Origin: Solirubrobacterales bacterium | Lineage (GTDB): Bacteria; Actinomycetota; Thermoleophilia; Solirubrobacterales; Solirubrobacteraceae | Direction of reading: 5' to 3' | Assembly (NCBI GenBank): GCA_015655225.1 | Contig: JAATFK010000682.1 | Location: 1-7,972 of the forward strand | Length of the DNA stretch: 7,972 nucleotides | Shown: positions 1-6,190 of the stretch, one piece after another | Layout: the number at the start of each line of letters is the position of its first letter | Numbering within the stretch: position 1 is the stretch's first letter | Notes under the pieces: model-generated | Told to the model about the DNA's origin: nothing | Databases searched by the model: none | Seen by the model: the letters and a program-made list of their open reading frames with translations, nothing else | Translations under genes and position numbers: made by a program

Positions 1-1
1 A

Positions 2-193
2 TTTGCCGGCAATGCCATCGCCACCATCCTCGCCATCGCTCGATATGAGGGTGACAAGGCCGCTGATATCAGCACTGCTGACGACATGGTTTGCAACTTC
101 GCCCCAGGTGAAGTCGGAGACCGCGGCCAGTTCGACCGTGCTGGTACGACGCATCTCATCGGAACTCTGCATCTTCGTGACGGGGTCACGTAA
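2..193 (+). CDS. 3' fragment of a probable DctA-like dicarboxylate/cation symporter
   Basis: This frame is open from the left edge to a TAA at 191-193 and gives 63 residues; the gene begins outside the window. The segment FAGNAIATILAIARYEGD resembles, from memory, the GNxxATxxxAxW...D stretch near the C-terminus of DctA-type Na+ or H+/C4-dicarboxylate symporters, inner-membrane proteins that import succinate, fumarate or malate. The rest (about 40 residues, hydrophilic) would be the cytoplasmic tail. Only 39 of 64 codons end in G or C, clearly fewer than in the other genes here, so it may be newer to the genome. The opposite strand in the same codon register is also open (ATG at 172-170, running off the edge) and cannot be excluded. 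The family call rests on one short motif and is moderate at best. Confidence 0.45.
   Translation, partial: FAGNAIATILAIARYEGDKAADISTADDMVCNFAPGEVGDRGQFDRAGTTHLIGTLHLRDGVT
176..190. other. short perfect hairpin at the end of the left-edge gene
   Basis: CGTGAC, a GGG loop and GTCACG form a 6-bp stem that ends one base before the TAA stop of the left-edge gene. There is no T tract after it, so it is not a standard intrinsic terminator. It may be chance or a 3'-end stabilising structure. Confidence 0.25.
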
Positions 194-304
194 CGCTCGC
201 GGGGCGAAGAAGTCCTCGTCGCGATCCGGGCGCTGCCAGCGAGCGTCACAACTGACCGGCCATTCCCAGGCGTGGCGGCCGAGAGGAGCAAGAAGCGCAC
301 GCGC
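194..304. other. gene-free gap between convergent genes
   Basis: These 111 bases lie between the TAA of the left-edge gene and the TGA of the first acyl-CoA dehydrogenase. An 8-bp inverted repeat, ACGCTCGC at 193-200 and GCGAGCGT at 239-246, brackets 38 nt and could fold in transcripts from either side, but it lacks a T tract. I see no convincing gene or promoter. Confidence 0.4.
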
Positions 305-1456
305 TCAGCTCTCGCGCGCCGCCTCGCCGAGCAGCGCGCGGGCGATGACGAGGCGCTGGATCTCGCTCGTGCCCTCGTAGATCTCGGTGACCTTGGCGTC
401 GCGGTAGTAGCGCTCGGCCGGGAACTCCTTGGTGTAGCCGTAGCCGCCCAGCACCTGGATCGCCTCGCCCGTGTGGTGGCGCGCGACGCGCGACGCGAAC
501 AGCTTCGCCTGCGCGCCCTCGACCGTGTGCGGGTGCCCGGCCTGCTTGAGCCGCGCCGCCCGCCAGACCAGCGCGCGGGCCGCCTCGATCTCGGTCTGCA
601 TGTCGGCGAGCTTCTGCTGGATCGCGCCGAGCCGGCCGATCGGGCCGCCGAACGCGTTGCGCTCGCGGGCATACGTGGTCGCCACGTCGAGCGCCGCCTG
701 CGCGATCCCGACCGCCTGCGCGGCGATCCCGATGCGCCCGCCGTCGAGCGTCGAGAGCGCGATCCGCATCCCGCCGCCGGCCGCGCCCATCCGCTCGCCG
801 GGGACGTCCTCGAACGTCAGCTCGGCGGTCGAGGAGGAGTTGAGCCCGAGCTTCTCCTCCTCGCGCGCCACCCGCAGCCCCGGCGACGGGCGCCGCACGA
901 GGTAGGCGGTGACTCTGTCGTGCTCGTCGCGGGCGAAGACGATCAGCGTGTGGGCGTGGGAGCCGGTCGTGATGAACTGCTTCGTGCCGGTGATCCGCAC
1001 CTGCGCGCCGTCGCTTCCCTCGACCGGGACCGCCCGCGCCCGCAGCGCCCCGGCGTCGGAGCCGGCCTCCGGCTCGGTCAGCGCGAAGGCGCCCAGCTCG
1101 TAGCCTTGCGCCAGCGGCGGCAGCAGCCGCCCGACCTGGTCCTCGCTGCCGTGCGCGAGCAGCGGCAGCTCGACCGCCGAGGTGTGCACCGCGACCGTCA
1201 CGCCGACGCCGCCGTCGGCGCGCGACAGCTCCTCGATCGCGAGCACGTAGGCGAGGAAGTCGGTGCCGGCGCCGCCGTGCTCCTCGGGGATGCACGCGCC
1301 CATCAGGCCCAGCTCGCCGAGCGCCGCGAAGACCTCGCTGGGGAAGCGGTGCTCGCGGTCCCACGCGGCCGCGTGCGGGGCGATCTCCTCCTCCCCGAAG
1401 CGGCGGGCCAGCAGGCGGATCTCGCGCTGCTCGTCGGTCAGCGCGTGCAGGCTCAT
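305..1456 (-). CDS. acyl-CoA dehydrogenase (first copy, last gene of the thiolase operon)
   Basis: This is a cytoplasmic FAD flavoprotein of 383 residues, the usual length, that would oxidise acyl-CoA to trans-2-enoyl-CoA and pass electrons to ETF. The order is an N-terminal helical domain, the first family signature LTEPEAGSD (126-134), the FAD/substrate beta domain with TGTKQFIT (156-163), and the C-terminal helical domain with QVLGGYGYTKEFP (334-346) and RYYRD (349-353). The catalytic base is predicted as Glu361 in YEGTSEIQ, the position used by short- and medium-chain enzymes rather than the isovaleryl/long-chain position. The ATG at 1456 is preceded by GGAGGT four bases upstream, and it overlaps the stop of the HAD gene as ATGA, so translation is probably coupled. 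The substrate cannot be read from sequence: short straight-chain or branched acyl-CoA is likely. Confidence 0.95.
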   Translation of the reverse strand: MSLHALTDEQREIRLLARRFGEEEIAPHAAAWDREHRFPSEVFAALGELGLMGACIPEEHGGAGTDFLAYVLAIEELSRADGGVGVTVAVHTSAVELPLLAHGSEDQVGRLLPPLAQGYELGAFALTEPEAGSDAGALRARAVPVEGSDGAQVRITGTKQFITTGSHAHTLIVFARDEHDRVTAYLVRRPSPGLRVAREEEKLGLNSSSTAELTFEDVPGERMGAAGGGMRIALSTLDGGRIGIAAQAVGIAQAALDVATTYARERNAFGGPIGRLGAIQQKLADMQTEIEAARALVWRAARLKQAGHPHTVEGAQAKLFASRVARHHTGEAIQVLGGYGYTKEFPAERYYRDAKVTEIYEGTSEIQRLVIARALLGEAARES

Positions 1457-2301
1457 CTCGACCTCCGGACGACGACGGGACGGGGACGGGGCGGGAAGAC
1501 GCGGCGCGGCGCCGGCCCGCGCGTCAGCAGCACGCTGCCGATCCCGCCGATCGCGGTCGCCGCCGCGAGCGTCCCGGCGATTCTGAGGCGGCGTCCGAGG
1601 CGCTCGAAGCGCAGCACGTCCCAGTCCTCCTCGCGCGCGACCCGGGCCAGCTCGCGGTCGGGATTGACCGCGACCGGATGGCCGACCGCGCGCAGCATCG
1701 GCAGGTCCGACTCGGAGTCGGAGTAGGCGTAGGACGCGGCGAGGTCGACGCCCGTGGCGCGCGCGAGATCGCGCAGCGCGAGCGCCTTCCCCTCGCGGTA
1801 GGTGAACGGGCCGTCGGGACGGCCGGTGTAGACGCCGTCGTGGATCTCCGAACGGGCGCCGATGCCGCCGTCGAACGTCAGCACGTGGGCGACCAGCTCG
1901 GCCAGCTCGTGGGACGCGGCGGTGACGATGTAGACCGGCCGGCCGGCGTCCTGGTGGGCGTAGGCGACCTCGAGCATCTGCGGGTAGATCCTCGGCAGGA
2001 CGCCGGCGAGCATGTCGGGACCGAGCCGCTGGAGGTCCTTCACGCGAACGCCCTCGATCAGGCTGGCCATCCGGTCGCGCAGCATGTCGGTGCCGGCGTC
2101 GGTCGAGCCGCGCAGGCGGAACCGGACGTTGCCCCACGCGCCGGCCGCCAGCTGGCGGCGCGAGACGAGCCCGTGGCGGTACGCCGCACGGGCGAACTCG
2201 TACGCGCTCGACCCGGCCATCAACGTGCGGTCGAGATCGAAGAAGGCGGCGCCGTCCGCGCGGACGGCGCCTCCCTCCCCGGGTGCGGCGACCTCGGTCA
2301 G
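1453..2301 (-). CDS. HAD-IB family phosphatase-like protein with C-terminal membrane segment
   Basis: This resembles the SerB/CicA-like HAD-IB hydrolases, Mg-dependent phosphomonoesterases. All four HAD motifs are present (numbering from the CTG at 2301): FFDLDRTL with nucleophile Asp22 and acid/base Asp24, Thr127 in IVTAAS, Lys172 in REGKA, and Asp195/Asp199 in SDSESD. A hydrophobic stretch at about 241-259 followed by an Arg/Pro-rich tail suggests a C-terminal membrane anchor with the catalytic domain in the cytoplasm. The start is a problem: between the thiolase stop and motif I there is no in-frame ATG, GTG or TTG. The options are CTG at 2301-2299, overlapping the thiolase TGA as CTGA (used here), or the GTC at 2265-2263, four bases after GGGGAGGGAGG. 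The next ATG, just after motif I, would remove the nucleophile. The product is 282 residues from CTG or 270 from GTC. The 3' end overlaps the next gene as ATGA. The substrate is unknown; phosphoserine and lysophosphatidate-type substrates occur in the family. Confidence 0.85.
   Translation of the reverse strand: MTEVAAPGEGGAVRADGAAFFDLDRTLMAGSSAYEFARAAYRHGLVSRRQLAAGAWGNVRFRLRGSTDAGTDMLRDRMASLIEGVRVKDLQRLGPDMLAGVLPRIYPQMLEVAYAHQDAGRPVYIVTAASHELAELVAHVLTFDGGIGARSEIHDGVYTGRPDGPFTYREGKALALRDLARATGVDLAASYAYSDSESDLPMLRAVGHPVAVNPDRELARVAREEDWDVLRFERLGRRLRIAGTLAAATAIGGIGSVLLTRGPAPRRVFPPRPRPVVVRRSR
1461..1466 (-). promoter_or_regulatory. Shine-Dalgarno of the first acyl-CoA dehydrogenase
   Basis: GGAGGT lies four bases before the ATG at 1456 and inside the end of the HAD gene. 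It fixes the dehydrogenase start although the same frame stays open far upstream (to 2137). Confidence 0.8.
2248..2271. repeat. perfect 24-bp palindrome at the 5' end of the HAD gene
   Basis: The 12-base arm GGCGCCGTCCGC is followed directly by its exact reverse complement, with its centre between 2259 and 2260. It encodes the Gly-Ala-Val-Arg-Ala-Asp-Gly-Ala stretch just before HAD motif I and adjoins a Shine-Dalgarno-like tract. In RNA it could form a strong hairpin (with a few central bases unpaired) over the ribosome landing site; as DNA it could be a symmetric protein site. There is no T tract. Confidence 0.75.
2270..2280 (-). promoter_or_regulatory. Shine-Dalgarno-like tract without a canonical start codon
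   Basis: GGGGAGGGAGG is the best ribosome-binding match near the HAD gene. The codon at the expected distance, in frame, is GTC (2265-2263), one base different from GTG. This is the main reason to suspect a changed or misread start codon rather than CTG initiation. Confidence 0.5.
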
Positions 2302-3482
2302 GACGAGGGGACCTCGAGGATCACGGCGTCGCCCTGGCCGCCACCGGAGCAGATCGCGGCGACGCCGATGCCGCCGCCACGACGCTGCAGCTCGAGCGCG
2401 AGCGTGCCGAGGATGCGGGCGCCGGAGGCGCCGATCGGGTGGCCCAGCGCGACCGCGCCGCCGTTGACGTTGACCTTGTCCTCGTCGATCCCGAGCACGC
2501 GGATCGAGTTGAGCGTGACGGACGCGAACGCCTCGTTGATCTCCCACAGGTCGACGTCCTGGGCGCTCAGGCCGACGGCCTTGAGCGCCTTGAGCGCGGC
2601 CGCGGCGGGCGTGCGGGCGAGGTAGGCGTACTCGTCGGCGACCTGCGCCTGGGCGATGATCGTCGCCAGCACGCGCTTGCCGTTCGCCTTCGCCCACTCG
2701 TAGCTGGAGAGCACGAGCGCGCCGCCGCCGTCGTTGACGCCCGGCGCGTTGCCGGCGGTGTGCGTCCCGTCCTTCATGAAGATCGGCTTCAGCTTCGCGA
2801 GCGACTCGAGCGAGGTGTCGCGGCGCGGCGACTCGTCGACCTCGACGACCGTGTCACCCTTGCGTCCCTTCACGGTGACGGCGGCGATCTCCTCCGACAT
2901 CCGGCCCTCGTCGGTCGCCTTCAGCGCCAGCTCGTGGGAGCGCAGCGACCAGCGGTCCATGTCGGCCCGCGTCATCTCCAGCTCGCCCGCGACCTCGCTC
3001 GCCTCGTGCGCCATGTGTCTGCCGCTGAACGGGTTCGTGAGGCCGTCGTTGATCATCGCGTCGAGCGCCTTGCCGTCGCCCATGCGGTAGCCGAAGCGCG
3101 CGCCCTTCAGCAGGTAGGGAGCGTTCGACATCGACTCCATCCCGCCGGCGACCGCCACCTCGACGTCGCCCGCGCGGATCGCCGCGTCGAGGATCCCGGC
3201 GGCGCGCACGCCCGACGCGCAGACCTTGTTGATCGTCTCCGAGGAGACCTCTCTCGGGATGCCCGCTCTGATCTGCGCCTGGCGCGACGGGATCTGGCCC
3301 TGACCGGCCTGCAGCACCTGGCCCATCACGACGTGCTGGACCTGCTCGGGTGCGACCTCGGCGCGCTCCAGCGCCGCCTTGATCGCTACGCCGCCCAGCT
3401 CCGTGGCGTCGACGGAGGCGAAGGCGCCACCGAGCTTGCCGATCGGGGTGCGGGCTGCGCTGAGGATCACGGTACGGGGCAT
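2298..3482 (-). CDS. acetyl-CoA acetyltransferase / 3-ketoacyl-CoA thiolase
   Basis: This thiolase of 394 residues has the usual family length. It would either cleave 3-ketoacyl-CoA with CoA (degradation) or condense two acetyl-CoA (acetoacetyl-CoA formation), in the cytoplasm. The nucleophile is Cys88 in INKVCASG, His348 lies in GHPIGASG and the second catalytic Cys378 in CSGGGQGD, the same spacing as in well-studied biosynthetic thiolases. The start MPRTVILSAARTPIGK is standard, and GGAGA lies four bases before the ATG at 3482. The gene opens the operon: its TGA (2300-2298) is overlapped by the proposed CTG of the HAD gene. The family type fits acetyl-CoA acetyltransferase best, but chain-length preference cannot be read from sequence. 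Its neighbour dehydrogenase points to catabolic use. Confidence 0.95.
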   Translation of the reverse strand: MPRTVILSAARTPIGKLGGAFASVDATELGGVAIKAALERAEVAPEQVQHVVMGQVLQAGQGQIPSRQAQIRAGIPREVSSETINKVCASGVRAAGILDAAIRAGDVEVAVAGGMESMSNAPYLLKGARFGYRMGDGKALDAMINDGLTNPFSGRHMAHEASEVAGELEMTRADMDRWSLRSHELALKATDEGRMSEEIAAVTVKGRKGDTVVEVDESPRRDTSLESLAKLKPIFMKDGTHTAGNAPGVNDGGGALVLSSYEWAKANGKRVLATIIAQAQVADEYAYLARTPAAAALKALKAVGLSAQDVDLWEINEAFASVTLNSIRVLGIDEDKVNVNGGAVALGHPIGASGARILGTLALELQRRGGGIGVAAICSGGGQGDAVILEVPSS

Positions 3483-3486
3483 CGAG

Positions 3487-3491
3487 TCTCC
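3487..3491 (-). promoter_or_regulatory. Shine-Dalgarno of the thiolase
   Basis: GGAGA lies four bases before the ATG at 3482 and supports this start over the longer open frame that reaches 3743 and runs across the divergent promoter region. Confidence 0.7.
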
Positions 3492-3534
3492 AATTTCGCG
3501 GTCGGGGTTCCGGGGGTGCGAGGGACCACGGTTG

Positions 3535-3540
3535 ATCGTA
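3535..3540 (-). promoter_or_regulatory. probable -10 element of the thiolase operon
   Basis: TACGAT on the minus strand matches the TANNNT consensus of housekeeping sigma factors. Transcription would start near 3528 and leave a leader of about 45 nt containing the GGAGA site. I find no clear -35 box 16-18 bp upstream. Confidence 0.5.
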
Positions 3541-3548
3541 GCGGTGGG

Positions 3549-3554
3549 TAGTCT
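3549..3554 (+). promoter_or_regulatory. probable -10 element for leaderless pepA transcription
   Basis: TAGTCT matches TANNNT and ends exactly seven bases before the pepA ATG at 3562, which would put the transcription start on or next to the A of ATG. There is no Shine-Dalgarno at a usable distance, which fits a leaderless mRNA. The -35 is not recognisable. Confidence 0.5.
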
Positions 3555-3561
3555 GCCGACG

Positions 3562-4998
3562 ATGCAGATCTCCTCCACGACGCAACCAGCCGCCGCGACC
3601 GCCGCCGACACGATCGTGGTCGGCGTGTTCGACGGCGAGGACATCCCCCACGACGTCGCGGACGGGACGCTGCAGCGCCTGCTCGACCGCGGCGAGGCCC
3701 GCCGCGCCTTCAAGCGGCTCGCCGTCGCCCACGCCGAGGACAAGCGCTGGATCGTCGTCGGGCTGGGCGAGCGCAGCCGCTTCGACCCCGAGCGCGCCCG
3801 CGACGTCGCCGCGGCCGTGCACGGCCGCGCGCGCGAGCTGAACGCGACGCACCTCTGCTGGGAGGTCCCGCACCACCTGGAGGACGCGGGCGTCGCGGCG
3901 CTCGTCGAGGGGACCGTGCTGGCCGGCTACCGCTTCGACCGCTACCGCAACCACCCGGACGACGACGGCGCGCTGGAGGAGCTGATCCTCTCCGCCCACT
4001 ACGAGATCGGCCCGACGGTCGCGACGGCCGCCGTGATCGCGGCGGCGCAGAACCGCGCGCGCGACCTGCAGAACACGCCCGGCAACGAGCTGACGCCCGA
4101 GCGGCTCGCCCACCGCGCGCAGGAGATCGCCGCCGAGGTCGAGGGCGTCAGCGCCGAGATCCTCACCGAGCAGGACATCCGCGCGCTCGGGATGGGCGCG
4201 TTCGCGGCGGTCGCGCAGGGATCCGAGGAGGACGCCCGCCTGATCCAGCTCCACTACGAGGGACCGGACGCCGCCGGCCCGCTGCTGGCGCTCGTCGGCA
4301 AGGCCGTCACGTTCGACACGGGCGGCATCTCGATCAAGCCGGCGATGAGAATGTCGGAGATGAAGTTCGACATGTCGGGCGGCGCCGCCGTGCTCGAGGC
4401 GATCGGCGCGATCGCCCGGCTGCGGCTGCCGATCCGCGTGCTCGGCGTCGTCGGCGCGACCGAGAACATGCCGAGCGGGAAGGCGATGAAGCCGGGCGAC
4501 ATCGTCCGCGCCTCGAACGGCACGACGATCGAGATCGTCAACACCGACGCGGAGGGCCGGCTCGTGCTGTCCGACTGCCTCGCCCACGCGGTCGCGCACG
4601 GCGCCGAGCGGATCGTCGACCTGGCGACGCTGACGGGCGCGATCATCTCGGCGCTCGGCAACACGCACGCCGGCCTGATGAGCAACGACGACGCCTGGAG
4701 CGCGCAGGTCGAGGCGGCCGGGCGCGCGAGCGGCGAGCTGCTCTGGCGCCTGCCGCTGCACCCCGACTACGCGGACGGGATCAGAGGCCGCTACGCCGAC
4801 ATCGTCAACGTCGTCGAGACGCGCAAGGCCGGCTCGATCGCGGCGGCCGAGTTCCTCCACCGCTTCGTCGGCGACGTGCCGTGGGCGCACCTCGACATCG
4901 CCGGCACCGCGAACGACACCGGCCGCTCCTACGCCGGCCAGGGCGGCTCGGGCTTCGGCGTGCGGCTGCTGGTCGAGCTGGCGCGGCGGCTCGCGTAG
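3562..4998 (+). CDS. pepA: leucyl aminopeptidase (M17 family)
   Basis: This cytosolic aminopeptidase, normally a hexamer with two metal ions per subunit, releases N-terminal residues from peptides. It has 478 residues, typical for the family. The N-terminal macro-like domain covers about 1-150. The catalytic domain carries Lys247 and Asp252 (GKAVTFDTGG), Lys259, Asp270 (FDMSGG) and the signature NTDAEGRL with Asp329, Glu331 and Arg333. All of these match the metal-binding and catalytic residues of E. coli PepA at a constant offset. The ATG at 3562 is chosen because a -10-like TAGTCT lies seven bases upstream; an in-frame GTG at 3544 would lie inside that promoter, and longer starts would run into the divergent thiolase. 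It may supply branched-chain amino acids to the catabolic genes around it, but M17 enzymes are general housekeeping peptidases. Confidence 0.95.
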   Translation: MQISSTTQPAAATAADTIVVGVFDGEDIPHDVADGTLQRLLDRGEARRAFKRLAVAHAEDKRWIVVGLGERSRFDPERARDVAAAVHGRARELNATHLCWEVPHHLEDAGVAALVEGTVLAGYRFDRYRNHPDDDGALEELILSAHYEIGPTVATAAVIAAAQNRARDLQNTPGNELTPERLAHRAQEIAAEVEGVSAEILTEQDIRALGMGAFAAVAQGSEEDARLIQLHYEGPDAAGPLLALVGKAVTFDTGGISIKPAMRMSEMKFDMSGGAAVLEAIGAIARLRLPIRVLGVVGATENMPSGKAMKPGDIVRASNGTTIEIVNTDAEGRLVLSDCLAHAVAHGAERIVDLATLTGAIISALGNTHAGLMSNDDAWSAQVEAAGRASGELLWRLPLHPDYADGIRGRYADIVNVVETRKAGSIAAAEFLHRFVGDVPWAHLDIAGTANDTGRSYAGQGGSGFGVRLLVELARRLA

Positions 4999-5025
4999 CG
5001 GGCTGCGCCGCCGCGGGCGGCCCCG
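4999..5025 (+). terminator. GC-rich hairpin after pepA, possible terminator or attenuator
   Basis: GCCGCC, a GCG loop and GGCGGC (5007-5021) form a 6-bp stem. It is extended by CGGG (4999-5002) pairing with CCCG (5022-5025) across a CTGC bulge. The hairpin starts directly after the pepA TAG. No T tract follows, so if it terminates it is not of the classical kind. Confidence 0.4.
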
Positions 5026-5026
5026 T

Positions 5027-5034
5027 GGGAGACT
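5027..5034 (+). promoter_or_regulatory. start signals of the second acyl-CoA dehydrogenase (ambiguous)
   Basis: GGGAG (5027-5031) is a Shine-Dalgarno-like site 10 bases from the ATG at 5042, a little far. Overlapping it, GAGACT (5029-5034) has the A and final T of a -10 element and ends exactly seven bases before the ATG, the same distance as the two better -10 candidates in this window. Either could be real. Confidence 0.3.
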
Positions 5035-5041
5035 CGCGCGC

Positions 5042-6190
5042 ATGAACTTCGACCTCTCCGACGACCACCGGCTGATCCGCAGCACGGTGCGCGACTTCGC
5101 CGTGCAGGAGATCGCGCCCGTGGCGGAGGAGCTGGACCGCACGAAGGCGTTCCCCTACGAGATCGTCCGCCGCCTCGGCGAGCTGGGCCTGATGGGGATC
5201 CCCTTCCCCGAGGAGGTCGGCGGAGGCGGCGGCGACACGCTCGCGTACGCGCTCGCGGTCGAGGAGCTGGCGCGGGTCGACTCCTCCGTCGCGATCACGC
5301 TCTGCGCGCACACCTCGCTCGGGACCCAGCCGCTCTACCTGTTCGGCTCGCCCGAGCAGCGCGCCGAGTGGCTGCCGCGGCTGTGCGCCGGCGAGCGGCT
5401 GGGCGCGTTCGGGCTGACCGAGCCGGAGGCCGGCTCCGACGCCGGCAACACGCAGACGCGCGCGCGACTGGAGGACGGTTCCTGGGTGATCGACGGGACG
5501 AAGCAGTTCATCACCAACGCCGGCACCGAGATCTCGGGCTGCGTCGTGATCACGGCCGTCACCGGGACCGACGCGCGGGGCCGCAGAGAGATCTCGAACC
5601 TGCTGGTCGAGAACGGGACGCCCGGCTACGAGCCGGGGCCGGCCTACCGCAAGATGGGCTGGAACGCGTCCGACACGCGGCCGCTCTCGTTCGCCGACTG
5701 CCGCGTGCCCGAGCACCACCTCGTCGGGCCGCGCGGCGCCGGCTTCAAGCAGTTCCTCCACGTGCTCGACATCGGCCGCATCGGCGTCGCGGCGATGGGC
5801 GTCGGCCTCGCGCAAGGGGCGCTCGACGAGGCGCTGGCCTACGCGAAGGAGCGGCGCGCGTTCGGACAGTCGATCTCGAAGTTCCAGCTGATCCAGGGGA
5901 AGCTGGCCGACATCGCGACCGAGATCGCCGCCGCCCGCCTGCTCGTCCACCACGCCGCGTTCCTGAAGGACCAGGGGCGGGACTTCTCGCTCGTCGCGGC
6001 GCAGGCGAAGCTGAAGACGGGGCGGCTCGCGGTGCGCGCGTCCGAGGAAGCGGTGCAGATCCACGGCGGCTACGGCTACATCGAGGAGTACCCGGTCTGC
6101 CGCTTCTACCGGGACGCGAAGATCCTCACGATCGGCGAGGGGACCGACGAGGTCCAGCAGATGGTGATCGCGCGGGCGCTGGGGGCCTAG
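5042..6190 (+). CDS. acyl-CoA dehydrogenase (second copy)
   Basis: This FAD-dependent cytoplasmic dehydrogenase of 382 residues makes 2-enoyl-CoA from acyl-CoA and reduces ETF. It has LTEPEAGSD (125-133), DGTKQFITNAG, QIHGGYGYIEEYP (339-351), RFYRD (354-358) and the predicted catalytic base Glu366 in GEGTDEVQ. It is a paralogue of the copy at 305-1456, sharing motif order and the Glu position, but is diverged enough that the two probably differ in substrate. Short-chain or branched-chain acyl-CoA (butyryl, isobutyryl, 2-methylbutyryl) is plausible. It follows pepA by 43 bp with a hairpin between, so it may have its own promoter. It converges on meaB, and the two stop codons share CTAG at 6187-6190. 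A neighbouring meaB fits a pathway producing propionyl-CoA, such as isoleucine or valine breakdown, but this is inference. Confidence 0.95.
   Translation: MNFDLSDDHRLIRSTVRDFAVQEIAPVAEELDRTKAFPYEIVRRLGELGLMGIPFPEEVGGGGGDTLAYALAVEELARVDSSVAITLCAHTSLGTQPLYLFGSPEQRAEWLPRLCAGERLGAFGLTEPEAGSDAGNTQTRARLEDGSWVIDGTKQFITNAGTEISGCVVITAVTGTDARGRREISNLLVENGTPGYEPGPAYRKMGWNASDTRPLSFADCRVPEHHLVGPRGAGFKQFLHVLDIGRIGVAAMGVGLAQGALDEALAYAKERRAFGQSISKFQLIQGKLADIATEIAAARLLVHHAAFLKDQGRDFSLVAAQAKLKTGRLAVRASEEAVQIHGGYGYIEEYPVCRFYRDAKILTIGEGTDEVQQMVIARALGA

Noticed and set aside
1..172. Minus-strand open frame from ATG at 172-170 running off the left edge
   Set aside because: It lies in the same codon register as the plus-strand frame, has no Shine-Dalgarno, and its sequence matches nothing I recognise, while the plus frame has a symporter-like motif. 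It remains possible.
193..246. 8-bp inverted repeat with a 38-nt spacer as an intrinsic terminator
   Set aside because: The loop is too long and no T tract follows; kept only as a note on the gap.
272..1726. Long plus-strand open frames opposite the first dehydrogenase and HAD genes
   Set aside because: They are Arg/Asp/Leu-rich translations typical of antisense frames in GC-rich DNA, with no domain, and the minus strand encodes complete enzymes there.
305..2137. Single 610-residue protein joining HAD-region sequence to the dehydrogenase
   Set aside because: The upstream 227 residues are an out-of-frame reading of the HAD gene. The dehydrogenase has its own ATG with GGAGGT, and the HAD motifs are in a different frame.
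2283..3551. 422-residue plus-strand open frame opposite the thiolase
   Set aside because: Low-complexity Arg/Val/Asp composition; it is the mirror of the thiolase codon bias.
2854..5142. 762-residue minus-strand open frame spanning the thiolase start, the promoter region and pepA
   Set aside because: It would overlap three well-supported features and has low-complexity composition.
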